Shown: positions 33,477 to 44,064 of the stretch, one piece after another
Numbering within the stretch: the stretch's first letter is position 1
Layout of the letters: every line of letters begins with the position of its first letter
Source: Datisca glomerata
Lineage: Eukaryota; Streptophyta; Magnoliopsida; Cucurbitales; Datiscaceae
Assembly (NCBI GenBank): GCA_003255025.1
Contig: QANY01004052.1
Location: 372,001-436,000, forward strand
DNA length: 64,000 bases
Reading direction: 5' to 3'
Notes under the pieces: generated by a model
What the model was told of the DNA's origin: nothing
Database searches by the model: none
Seen by the model: only the letters and a program-made list of their open reading frames with translations
Made by a program: the position numbers and the translations under genes

Positions 33477-33668
33477 ATGAGAGACAAGAGAGGCGACTGC
33501 TCTCGACGACGGAGGAGTGGCACCTACTCTGCTCGTGACGACGAAGGAGTGGCACCTACTCTGCTCGTGCGACGAAGGAGTGGCAGCTGTTTGCTCGACT
33601 GCTCGACGATGAATGGGAGATTTGTTTGCTCGACTGCTCGGCTGCTCAACGACGAAGGGGAGATCTAG
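33477..33668 (+). other. Short repetitive ORF in hAT-2
   Basis: 63 residues starting MRDKRGDCSRRRRSGTYSAR. The underlying DNA repeats CGACGAAGGAGTGGCA and GCTCGACTGCTCGACGA words two to four times, so this is a small expanded repeat. It follows a TATA-like TATATATATACC at about 33385 by 80 bases and could be a promoter-proximal exon of a captured gene. I do not recognise it. Confidence 0.3.
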
Positions 33669-34149
33669 TTTGTTTCTTAGCAGATGTTTGATTTTTAAAT
33701 GAATGCATTTTCAATTAAAGTTAGTACATCTGGACGATGTGAGTGTTTTTTTCGTTTGATTTTTTCCCTTATGTAATAACTAATTCTCACATTATTCTTC
33801 ATATAAAAAAATTCACTTTACTCTGAATTTTAATCAATCTTGCTTTAAAAATGACTTTGATGCATTGTTGGGTAGTTTAGGTTGGAAGTATGTTGCAGAA
33901 GCAATTTTACTATGTCTGAGATGCTTGAAAGAAAGAAACGTATCAATGGTGATTTTTCTACCTATCTTATGTAATTGTGACTAACATTTGCCTATATTTT
34001 GTATGAAACCTGAATTTTTGTTGCATACACAATGAGAGGTTACTAGTATTAATTTATTTTGGCTTTTGGATTTGATTTGAATATGTTTTCAACCTGAGCA
34101 CATTATGTCTCAGTCATCTATATATATTTTAATCTGTCAATTCATGACT

Positions 34150-34460
34150 GTGCAGCTTTCCGAAAGAGTTCCCTTGGGCCCGGTATCGAGGAACTTACAA
34201 GGATCTGAAAATTAATTTGGTTTGGCCAGGAAAAGATGAAGATTTGGGTAAAAGTATATGAGTGTGTAAGAGTAAATGTATTCAATGAAGTTCTTGTTCT
34301 TTTTGCTAACTTCATAAACTACTTCCGAGGAGTTGATAATGTGGGTACAGTTTCAGGATCTCTTGTAACCTATGGTATTCCTGCTATCTCATCATTAACG
34401 CAGAAACTACTGGTGGCTTCAAGGTATTCCTGCTGGCAAAATCACTATTCTTACTGATTT
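34150..34460 (+). other. Exon-like captured segment in hAT-2
   Basis: A pyrimidine-poor but plausible acceptor, TGACTGTGCAG (34147-34157), precedes higher-GC sequence that can be read as FPKEFPWARYRGTYKDL. A donor-like GGTAAAAG follows at about 34247. A second frame at 34236-34457 is open for 73 residues (VDNVGTVSGSLVTYGIPAIS). Neither is a family I recognise. The contrast with the AT-rich flanks suggests captured exons. Confidence 0.3.
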
Positions 34461-35686
34461 ACAATTAATATTAATGGCTTAAGTTTCCCCCTGCCCATCT
34501 CGTTCTCTTCTTTCTTATTCTTCATGAAGCACTGGTTTTCTCATTCAAGTTTCTTGAAATGAGTGACAGTCTCTGTACTTGTATATTTGTAACTGATATA
34601 GAGATAGTTAGAATATTTCAGACGAAAGGAGCTAGCGTTGGTGATGTGTATCTTGCGTCTGATTGTGCTTCCCATGACAGAAAGATACCTATATATGTAA
34701 GTGCCCACTATTGCTGAATTGAGGTAAAACACATATTCTATTCTGTGCATATACTGAAAAATTATTAGTTCACCTATGTATTCCCTAAATTTCTTGATGC
34801 GTAAATCAATTCACTATTGATGATTTGTGGCTAGATGTGCATAGAAAGATATTGGCTTTTATGGAGTTAGTTTATGGCAGACTATCAACTCCCAATATTC
34901 TGAAAGAACTTAACCTAAAGGTGATTGCTATTTTTCTGCTCAAGTTTTAGTGGTTAAACTTTGAAATCCATGTATTAGTAGAAATTATCTGATATAGCAT
35001 ATGTGTTTTCTTAACGTGTAAATGCATGTATAAACAATGATTCTGTTAATTTGATTAGTCAATGATTTGTCTACTCCAATGCAAGTTTACATCCACTAGA
35101 CACTTCATATAGGCCAGTTTGAAACATATATTTGTATAAAAAAGTGGTGAGTAAATAACATTCTTGTCTAGAGTCTAGGGCTGTTCTACTTCCTAGTTGC
35201 ACAATTCAACATCCTTGGTGGTATCAATGTTCACCCATTTTCATGATTTTGTTGATCTAGTTTCTTGTTCTTTTTACTAAATTATTATTCAATTTTTGAA
35301 TAAAGAATTATGAATAAAAGGTTTTTTTTTCTTAAGTAAAAAATTTTAGTATGTTCTTTTCAAATTAGAATCAATATATGTCTTATTGTTGATGGGTAAT
35401 TGCTTTTGAGATTTTGATTTCAAATAATTTTAACAACTCTTAAAAACACATGTATGTTTGTAAAGGCTGAGATATTGCTAAGATGAACATTTTCCCCTCT
35501 ATTTTTTTTCTTTTTTTATATATATTTTTTTCCCGATGACAAAACCGTAGAACCGAACTGGTTTAGGTGGTTTGGTCCCGTTCGGTTTGTGTTGAATCGG
35601 CAGTGCGGTTCAATTTTGATATTTAAAAAATGATATTTACGGTTCGGTTTCAAAAACACCCATAAACCGAGCCGATTACACCCCTA

Positions 35687-35694
35687 GGTCCAAC
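35687..35694 (+). repeat. hAT-2 target-site duplication, right copy
   Basis: GGTCCAAC, a perfect match to 33207-33214. Confidence 0.95.
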
Positions 35695-36568
35695 ACCCGT
35701 TGGGAATCTTAATTAAAAGTAATAAAACTTAAATTTTGGATAAATACAATTAAAGAGCATAAGTTGGAAACACCAATACAAATTGTGAAATCCAAATGCT
35801 AGGTTGAAGTGACAACCCTTATTTATCTACCTTATCATCGAGACGGTGTTCTGGGCATTTGGTGATCTAACTATTGAAGGCATTAGATTGTGTCATTTGA
35901 GGTTGTTTGAAAAAAGAAAAAAAATGTTTTACAATTAGCAGTATAATTAAGCTGAACTATTACCTGGTGGAGCTGTCAACTACCTACAACTCCGATTGAT
36001 AATCGAGTGGATTATGACATTGTCCTCATTTTTTTTATCAGCTATTCGATCGCACAGTTCTCTTTTTTTATAAGTAGATATAAAGGAATCATAATTGATA
36101 TGAACAAGCACCACTGACCTTCATTGTTTACTATCTATTCTTGACAATTCTAGTCAACCTTTTTTTTTATTTATGGCTTTAGGCCTATCTGACTTCCACA
36201 CCTTTTTACTTGCAGAGCATTAGTGCCTTAGTGGGCTGTTGCACTCTTCTCCAACTCTCCAACCCACTCACCCTCACTCTCAGTGGATTTCATCTTCTCT
36301 CTCTAAAATTCCCTTTATTATCATTATTACATTCGGGCTTTATCACAGTTTTATTTTCTCTTTCATTTTTAAAATTCTAAATTCTAAAAATTATAAATTC
36401 ATAATATTGTATTAGGGTGAGAGTTTAAAGTCCAAGCATATATCGTATGAGCTTTTGGGATTTTGTCGTTACTTATTATGATAAATACTACTTTTCTTAA
36501 AACTAACATGATGACCCATATTATACCAACTTCAAAATGGATTAAGAAGTTCTTCTCATATTTATAGG
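35695..36568. other. Intergenic DNA between hAT-2 and Gypsy-B
   Basis: AT-rich without coding signal. The 20-mer ATGCTAGGTTGAAGTGACAA (about 35797-35816) recurs on the other side of Gypsy-B at 45973-45992. A pyrimidine-rich stretch (CTCTCCAACCCACTCACCCTCAC) occurs near 36255. Confidence 0.4.
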
Positions 36569-36955
36569 TGTACATGTAAAAATCGTCTGAGAAATCACAT
36601 AAGTAAGTATGATCAATTAGTGGCGGGAAGAATAATGGACTGCCACCGTGGCCAAATAAGAAAAACTCACATGAATCGTTGATCTCATCTGACGGTTCAG
36701 ATTTAAGTAGTTAAATTAGATAAACTTAATCTGATGTGATAAGAATCTAGGAGGAATATTCTATTAATTCATCAAGTTTAAAAGAGTTTAGCTAAATCCA
36801 GTAACTAATCAAGAGCTTATAAATAGAGGTCAATTATTAATCAATTCATTCAATACAAACTCAAGTAATTATACATTTGTTCTTGAGAATTCTCTCTCTC
36901 TCTCTCTCTCTTTTATTATTCTTATTCTTTTAGTGTGAGAAAATTTTCTTTTACA
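36569..36955 (+). repeat. Gypsy-B 5' LTR
   Basis: It runs from TGTACATGTAAAAATCGTCTG to TTTTACA. It contains the TATA-like CTTATAAATAGAGG near 36818 and a TC microsatellite at 36893-36911. It is collinear with 43682-44064. Confidence 0.92.
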
Positions 36956-36956
36956 T

Positions 36957-36980
36957 TTTGGTGCTCTCGTTGAGAGCCTG
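36957..36980 (+). promoter_or_regulatory. Gypsy-B primer-binding site
   Basis: TTTGGTGCTCTCGTTGAGAG, two bases after the LTR end. This is a form often found at this position in plant gypsy elements. Confidence 0.65.
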
Positions 36981-37009
36981 AAAGTTTTTACTTAAGAAGA
37001 TTACTGAAG

Positions 37010-38530
37010 ATGCCTTGCACTAGATACATGTTGCACGGGAAACGGGAAACGACCCCAATCTCATTGCCAATCCCTTAGATCGACCCGCACAACCGACGAG
37101 AGTGCACGACATGATTCAAACCATACTAAGCGGGATGCAAGGAATGGAGAGCCGTAACAATGAAGCACTGTGGAACGCGTGGTAGACCGTGCAGGGGCAG
37201 ATTACCACACTGCAGTGGGAAATTACGAAAATGAGAGTGGAAGTCAGCCACAATACTGTGGCACGAGAGTGTGAAGCAGAAAATCAAAACCAAGAGTAAA
37301 GGGAGCAGAAGCAACCAAAACCAATAGCCAGCCACAACGCCTGTTACGGGAACTCTGAAGCCACTTCACATGATAAATGGAAAGGAACCACTGATTAGAA
37401 CCAGCTCGTCCAACCAGTCGCAGAGCAGGCAGTGAAAGGACGTTGAAGTAGAAAATACTCGAGATGAGGAAACTAGGAGTGGGCGGAGTAGCAGATCTTG
37501 AAACTTTGACTCGCTCTCCACTATGCCCAGAAGTCTTATCCGCTCCGGTACTGAAGAAATTTGTAGGCCCCAAGTTTAAATGTTACGAAGGGAAGCCAGA
37601 TCCTGTTGACCGCCTTCGCCATTTCAAGCAAGTGATGGCGCTTCATCAATATGAGGATGAACTGATGTGTCAAATGTTCCCAACCAGTCTAGAAGGGAAT
37701 GCGCTAAAGCGGTACCACTCTTTACCCCCTACTCAATTGATAATTTTACTAGAATGTCTTCTATTTTTCTGAAGCAGTACTCCACCTACCGAATGATGAT
37801 GGAAGAATCAAAACACCTCATGGTGATTACGATTAAGAAAGGAGAATCATTATGGTAGTATACACATCGTTTTAAGTATGACCAAGGTGGAAAACTGTGA
37901 TGATCGTATGGCTAGATTGGCATTCAGGCGCGACCTAGATCTCAACTCTTAACTATTTGAAGATCTATCCAAGAATAAGCCCGCACCATGGCAGAGACCT
38001 TCCTCTGAGTACATACATACATAACCCTAGAGGAAGAAAATAAGAGCATTTAAAAATTGATTGAGCAACAGAATCCAATGCATTATAAGGATGGCAGTAG
38101 CACGAGAATGGTAAAGCGTGGATCTGAACATTCCAAAAAGAAGACAGAAGAGAAACAAGGTGGAATTCGAGAAACAACTAGACTAGCTGGAGGAATTCAC
38201 CTCAACGAAAAAAATATATACCCCATTGACTATCTTAGTAAATCAAATTCTTGAAGTTATCAAGGATGAACCTTGGTTGAAACGGCCCCATCTCATTACA
38301 AGGAGCTAAATCCAAGGGATAAAGATACATATTACCATTTTTATCAGAGTGTTGGTTATGAAAATCAGGATTGCTACCAACTAAAGGACTACGTTGAGAA
38401 GCTCGTCCAGGAGGAACATTTGAAGGAGTATGTTCTAAGACGGGACCAACCAAGGAGGGATGAAAAGCAACATCGCCCTAGGGATAAAGAACCATTTAGA
38501 ATAGTGATGGACACAATGATGCTCTTATGA
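37010..38530 (+). pseudogene. Gypsy-B gag
   Basis: It starts near the ATG at 37010 (MPCTRYMLHGKRETTP), 54 bases past the LTR. The capsid part at 37464-37772 carries PVLKKFVGPKFKCYEGKPDP, VDRLRHFKQVMALHQYED and MFPTSLEGNALKRYHSLPP. It continues in another frame with FLKQYSTYRMMMEESKHLM. A knuckle-like YYHFYQSVGYENQDCYQLKD with the following YVEKLVQEEHLKEYV is at 38325-38440; two of its zinc ligands appear lost. Stops and frameshifts are frequent. Confidence 0.8.
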
Positions 38531-38991
38531 TAACCATTCAGACGGGAAACTGTTTGCTGTGGATAATGGTGATTGATGATGGAAGCACTGTAAACACACT
38601 CCATCGTTCAATACTTGAGAAGATGGCGATAGCATCCCAGAAGTTGCACGGCCCAAAACAACCACTCATAGGGTTCAATGCAACAACAACGTATTCTGAA
38701 GGGATCTTGTCACTCTCGGTACGTGCTGATCCATTTAACCACATCAAGCATTTTGTGGTCATTGACGCATGGTCGCCCTGCAATGCGATCTTGGGAATAA
38801 CGTGGATTCACAAGATGGGAGCTAATCCGTCGACCTACTACCAGACATTGAAATATCCATCGCCAGATGAGTTACAAACCATATTGGGGGATCAAGCGTA
38901 TGCCAAATGCTGCACAATATCGGCACTTGATTCCATAAAGAAGAACAATCTCCTTGTTTTTTATAGCGGGGAAGAAAAAACTGAACAATAG
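38527..38991 (+). pseudogene. Gypsy-B protease
   Basis: A 154-residue open piece. The active-site segment reads WIMVIDDGSTVNTL, so the aspartic protease DTG is DDG. LSLSVRADPFNHIKHFVVID and AILGITWIHKMGANPSTYYQ are the downstream flap and hydrophobic segments of Tat-type proteases. It ends in TAG at 38989-38991 with no RT behind it. Confidence 0.75.
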
Positions 38992-39290
38992 CAATTAGAT
39001 ATATATTACGTCATTATCTAGAATATATACAGATATTATTCTAATGGTCAAGGTTGCTGAAAGAAGAGGATAGAATCAATTGACTAGATCATCAGTTCGT
39101 CAATCAAAAGTTGAATTGAGAACACGATTGATGTCAGAGAGGTTTTTTGTGATTAAACATTAATCAAATCTCTAAAAAAATAATCATCACGTTCTTTTAG
39201 AGAATCCTCTCACTAAAGTCCTTCTCAGTAAATCTCTAAATCTCATGTGTTGAGAACATCTAGAGACAGAAAAAGTGTTTGTAATATTCT
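38992..39290 (+). other. Unassigned segment at the Gypsy-B RT deletion
   Basis: About 300 AT-rich bases between protease and the RNase H tail. No RT motif (FxDD or YxDD) is present. It could be filler from the deletion or a small insertion. Confidence 0.45.
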
Positions 39291-40540
39291 ACGATATCCA
39301 TAGCAAAATATTCAAGGGCAGATGCATTAGCCAGTTTGGGATCGTTAGCCAAATTTCATTCAGAAGAACAGTGACTATGGAGTATTTGAGTGAACCAAGC
39401 GTAAAGATATCAATTCAAGCAGAAGTCACAACAGAAAATGATGTGAATGATTGGAGGAGGAATATAGTGCAGTACATACTCAATTAGGAGCTCCCAGCCA
39501 ACAAAATGGAAGCTCGAAAGCTCCAAGAACAGAGTGTTAGGTACATCATGATCAAGGAGAACTGTATAGAAGATCATTCTCAGGTACATACCTCAGATGT
39601 ATTTTCATAACGGAAGCTCAATACGTAATGACCAAAGTACATGAAACAATATGTGGAAATCATTCCGGTGGGAGGTCCCTAGCCAACAATTTATTGAACG
39701 AACGATACTACTGGCAAAAAATGTAAGAGGAAGCAAAGTCCTTTGTGAAGAAGTGCGACGAGTGCCAACAATACTCTCCCATCCCAAAAATGGCTCTTGG
39801 ATCATTACAGACGCTGCTGAGCCAATGGTCGTTTATGTAATGGGTAATTGATGTGGTTGGTCCACTGCCAATGGCTCCTGCTCAGAAAAGATTCTTATTA
39901 GTGGCAACTAACTACTTTACAAAGTGGATAGTAGCGGAAGTGTTAGTAAGAGTGTGGGAAGAGGAGATAAGGCAATTCTTATGGAAAAATATAGTGTGCA
40001 AGTTCGGGATCCGTAAGGTACTTGTCTCGGATAACGAGTTTCAGTTCACTGGAAGTCGGGTGAAAAGGTTTTGCGATGATCTCTGAATAAAGAATAGACT
40101 ATCATTTTTGTACTACCTACAGGGAAACAGGCAGGCAGAAGGTCAAATGGAACAATATGAAAAAATAACTAGAACCTTCCAAAGGGAAGTGGGTTGAAGA
40201 GTTACCATCAGTTCTTTAGGTGTACCGCACAACACTACGAGAGTCGACCGGAGAAATGTCATCTGCTTTAATATTTGGCGCGGAAGCTGTTATACCAGTG
40301 AAAATTGGATGTCCCACCGTGAGATCAGAAATGAATAAAGTCACCAACGCCTAACTGATGAACGAAAATCTGAACCTTCTGGAGGAGAAAAGAGAAGCCG
40401 CTCTGATAAGGATGGCCAATTACAATCAAAAGATTAGGAGGTATTTTTAGAAAAGAGTCAGTGGACAATAGATCCAAGCAGAAGATCTTGTGCTATAATG
40501 GATTTTTAATCAAATGAAGGAAAATTAGGGCTAAATTAGG
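39291..40540 (+). pseudogene. Gypsy-B RNase H tail and integrase
   Basis: GRCISQFGIVSQ lies in one frame, and in another ADALASLGSLAKFHS, the end of the RNase H, lies at about 39320-39360. The integrase zinc domain follows near 39645-39775 (CGNHSGGRSLA, YYWQKM, KKCDECQQYSPIP). The core is at 39845-40160 (WVIDVVGPLPMAPAQKRFLL, FTKWIVAEVLVRVWEEE, VLVSDNEFQFTGS, RQAEGQ). The three catalytic acids (Asp in VIDVV, Asp in VSDN, Glu in QAE) are still present, but the frame is broken at several points. Confidence 0.8.
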
Positions 40541-40575
40541 AAGGACCCTTCATAGTCAAAACAACTAGAAGAACG

Positions 40576-40806
40576 GCCCCCTAGCTCACCAAGAGCTTGT
40601 GTCTATGAAAACTTTTGATTTCTAAAGAAAATGGAAAAAGTCCTCTGACCTCACTAAGAGATTATGCCCATGAAAGCTTTTACTTTCTAAAGGAAATAGA
40701 AATGATCCACTAAGCTCACCAAGAGCTCATGTCCATGAAAGCTTTTGCTTTCTAAAAGAAGCGGAAACGGCTCCTAAGCTCACTGAGAGCTCAAGTCTAT
40801 GAGGAA
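40576..40806 (+). repeat. Gypsy-B 3' tandem array, about 65-bp unit
   Basis: About 3.5 units begin near 40576, 40644, 40709 and 40773. Each has CTAAGCTCACCAAGAGCTCATG, then TCCATGAAAGCTTTTGCTTTC, then a purine-rich AAAGAAAATGGAAA. It lies immediately after the integrase end and before the antisense ORF. Confidence 0.85.
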
Positions 40807-41043
40807 TGGTATCTGTAGCACCACCCTCTAAAGAAAACCAAGAAGGGAATGAACTCTTAAAAGAAGGAAGGCTGAAAAGGAAAAAGTTCAAAAATGCAGA
40901 GGAGGAAAATCTACTTTAGAAGGAATCAAGTAAAATTTCTAAACAAAACAAAATTTTCATTAATTATGAGGAAAAGTTACAATGAGAGAGAAAATTAAAA
41001 GAGAAAAAATATAACAAGGAAAGCAAAAATAAAAAAGCCTAAA

Positions 41044-42927
41044 CTACAACAACTTCAGGATCCCCCTCCGAGGCACCTCCTTAGAAGTAGGAACAGGAAC
41101 GACATCACACGGTGGGACTTGAGTAGGAGCATCTTCTATTAAAGCATCTGTAGGGCCTTCAACTTCTAGAGCAAGGGGATGTTTGGGAGGGTGGTTTTCC
41201 ATTGCTTCCCTGTAGCCCGCGCTATAGACCATGAGCTCCCCTTCCTCAAACAGAGCATGATACTCCGCATCCGAAGCAACTTCCCCTTCAATGGCCGCGT
41301 CTGTCACCTTTTCAGCTTCAGCCCTAGCCAACTTAGATTTAGCCAAGGCATTCTTTACGGTTTTGAGGGATTTCACCAATCTCCACTCCTCAACAGTAGC
41401 GACCTCAACATCATGTGCCATCTTCTCCAACGCTTTTTGAAGCTCAATCTCGCTAGCCACATATTGCTCCTTCTCAGGTGAGCATTTGCTGACTTAACTA
41501 ATGAAAGATCCCTCCGGATTTGGATCACGTTGAGTATGAAAGTATTGAAAAGCATTGTGGTGAATGGAAGCCTGGAAAAGACAGAAAAATAAATAAAGTA
41601 AGAAAATTATAAAACTTCTGGGAAGAAGTGGAGAAAAAGAAAAACTTACCCACACCAAGTAATGGCTCAGTCTGCTCATAAGATCTCCGATTGGAAGAAT
41701 CCTTAAGATGTTATTATTAGAATGAGATTAAATGCCACGAAGGATGATATGCGAAGCTGCTAGATCATTCAAAAAGCAAACTGTTTCCGTATGGGAACAC
41801 TAGGAACATGCATTTGCTTCCATGGAGTAGGTGGGGGGACTGTAGTATCTCCTGACCCCGAAGAATTTCTCGTAGTAGGAATGCATGTAATGGTAGCGGG
41901 CACAACAAAGGTTGAAGTTTAAACGAGAGGACGAGGTAGGTCAGAGCTCGAGAGAGCCTTAACCCGCACAAAAGCGCAGTGGTAACGGGATCAGTAGCGA
42001 TGGGAGCAGCAGTCGCAAGCTCTGAACGGAAGAGCTAGAGGTGTCAGTACGAGTCCTTTCTCAATGGGACCCATGAATTTGCTTTGCAATCTTTTACCCA
42101 TTCTTATACTAGTTGTAGCTCGATAAAATAATTCTTGATGATCCGAAGAGCTGGCGCTAGAGTGCTTAGAAACTGAATGAAAATAGGGACTTGGAATTGA
42201 TGAAGAGCATGCTAGAACTAGAACAACAGTTCGAATTGAATTTGAAGACAGACCCGAAGTAGAAGCGGGAGCTGAAATGATATATGGGTTGAGGTCAAGA
42301 AGTACTTTCCAATCCCTTTCTTGTGCTCGAAGGTGAAAGGAACCAGCAAGTTTTGTCTTAGACTCTTTGGACAGATAGAGCTTCAGATATTTCTATACTA
42401 CATAGTAGGAAAGTAAAAAGAAATGCACATCAGTTAAAAATAAAGGGAAATGAATAAGCGAATAGACGAAAATAAAGGCAAGAACCGAAGCTCTAGCGAC
42501 TTACTGAAAATTATCCATTTATTGAGAATGGTCCAGCGGCTATCACCACCCCAGTTCCCACCAATCAAGAGTGTTTCCCTTTCCCAACCCTTATCTCCTA
42601 TTAGGATCTCAATTATTAAAATCCCTCTCTTTTCAGACGGCGAGGGGCAAGGTAATAAATGTCAACTCAGAATTTAATTATGTAGCATTAAAAGAGTTGA
42701 TCTAGCCCTAAACTAAAATAGTATTTCCTATTCGAAGCATCTACACCTAGGAGGATCCTATAAAAGCTTGGAGTGAATTGAGAAGGAGCTAAACCTACTG
42801 TGTGAAAGTACTGGCAAAACAAAAGGGAAAATGAAGGCTTAAGTCCTAAGGCTATGACAATAGGGGTAAGAGTGATTTGATAAGAAGGATTACAAGGAAT
42901 GCCTATAGATTCACTCACTCCTAACAC
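41044..42927 (-). pseudogene. Gypsy-B antisense extra ORF
   Basis: The N-terminal segment at 42688-42927 contains FSLLFCQYFHTVGLAPSQFT then SFYRILLGV, matching the conserved start domain also seen in Gypsy-A and Gypsy-D. The C-terminal exon at 41044-41460 is open for 138 residues: a charged coiled coil (EIELQKALEKMAHDVEVATV, SKLARAEAEKVTDA), then YHALFEEGELMVYSAGYREA, a tail also typical of these proteins. It ends at 41044. The middle is broken by stops and may include introns. Function is unknown. Confidence 0.65.
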
Positions 42928-43309
42928 GCATAAAACCTCTGGAGAAAAGGATTCTCAGTAATGGGCCATAAATAGTATGAACTCCTCTTAGTTTCTTACT
43001 AAGGGTACGAGAATATTCCACTTCTCCATAATTAAAGAAAATAAAAGAAGAAGAAAGAAGGAGGGCAATAATGAGAACTTAGGAGATAGAAAACTGATAA
43101 GTGAAGGAAGGAAATGGGGAAGGAAGTCTTATATAAGCAGCAGATTTTAAATGAGAGTATAAAATAGTTTGTTTGAACAGGGCGATCGAGGACTGAAAAT
43201 AATGGAAATGTGATCGTTCGAACTGACAACTTGGGAGATGTGAATGGCGAGACAAGAAATGGAAAGACGCGACTGTTGACGAGTAAATAGATGACATCTG
43301 GCACGTTTA

Positions 43310-43571
43310 TAAAAGCGTTCTCTCTACGAGAAGATGAAGGGTTGCTCTGAACCGACGCATGTAAAGTGTTCTCTAAATGCGAAGATGAAAGGTTTCTCTG
43401 AAATGAGCATGTAAAGAATGCATTCTCTGAACGGGAAGGTAAAAGGTTGCTCCAAAATAGCGCATGCAAGGTATTATCTGAACGAGAAGATGAAGAGTTG
43501 CTCTGAAATGACACGTGCAAAGAACTCTTTGAAAGGGAAGATGAAACGACTAAAGAATACGGAAGAGACAA
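43310..43571 (-). repeat. About 57-bp minisatellite kept open on the minus strand
   Basis: Four to five units carry GTTGCTCTGAAATGACGCATG, TAAAG-GTTCTCTGAA and CGAGAAGATGAA in turn. Units are a multiple of three, so the minus strand reads as a Ser-rich repeat (FQSNSSSSRSDNTLHAL, FQRNLSSSHLENTLHAS) within a 179-residue open frame at 43032-43571. It sits between the antisense ORF start and the 3' LTR. Whether the frame is translated is unknown. Confidence 0.7.
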
Positions 43572-43681
43572 TCATAAATGATGCGTAAAAAAAGGCGGTC
43601 AGTATGATATGCAATGATGGCAGAAACTTTTAATATTGCAAATTGATTTCACTATGTGATATTAAATGCAATAGGGGCAAA

Positions 43682-44064
43682 TGTACATGTAAAAATCATC
43701 TGAGAAGCCACATAAGGAAGCGTGACTAATTAGAAGCATGAAGAATGGATTATAACCGTGGCCAAGTGGGAAAACCCCACATGAACCATTGATCCATCTG
43801 ACGGTTCAGATTTAAATAGTTGTTAGATTAGATAAACTTAGTCCGATGTGATAAGCTTAATTTAGGAGGAATGTTCTGTTGATTCCTCAGGTTTAGAGGA
43901 GTTTAGCTAAATCCTGTAACTAATCAAGAGCATATAAAAAGAGGACAATTATAAATCAGTTCATTTAATACAAACCTAAGTAATTATACACTTGTTCTTG
44001 AGAAATCTCTCTCTCTCTCTCTCATTATTCGTATATTTTGAGTGTGAGGAAATTTTCCTTTACA
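43682..44064 (+). repeat. Gypsy-B 3' LTR
   Basis: It runs from TGTACATGTAAAAATCATCTG to CCTTTACA and is the partner of 36569-36955. It is followed by ATAGT. Confidence 0.92.

Larger units (their letters stand above)
33215..35686. mobile_element. hAT-2: 2.5-kb non-autonomous hAT-type element
   Basis: The left end is TAGGGGTGTAACTAAAATCG. The right end on the other strand is TAGGGGTGTAATCGGCTCGG, so the first 11 bases are perfect inverted repeats. Perfect 8-bp duplications (GGTCCAAC) flank it, the hAT signature. Subterminal GGTTCGGTTCGGT and CCGAACCGAACCGAACCG words occur on both sides. No transposase is seen. The interior contains a TC-rich leader-like part, an Arg/Ser-rich short ORF and exon-like segments of unknown origin, so it may carry a captured gene fragment. 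Confidence 0.92.
36569..44064 (+). mobile_element. Gypsy-B: Tat-type Ty3/gypsy element lacking RT
   Basis: LTRs of about 385 bp (36569-36955 and 43682-44064) flank gag, protease, an RNase H tail and integrase on the plus strand, then a tandem array and an antisense ORF. The RT and most of the RNase H between 38991 and 39290 are missing and replaced by about 300 bases of unassigned AT-rich sequence. TTTGGTGCTCTCGTTGAGAGCC follows the 5' LTR as primer site, and ATAGGGGCAAA precedes the 3' LTR as polypurine tract. The flanks ATAGG and ATAGT are a decayed target duplication. Confidence 0.88.

Noticed and set aside
37126..37573. Minus-strand open frames of 69 and 109 residues
   Set aside because: They lie opposite the Gypsy-B gag, which has clear family motifs on the plus strand.
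43079..43297. Shorter minus-strand frame within the Ser-rich repeat region
   Set aside because: Shadow of the longer 43032-43571 frame.
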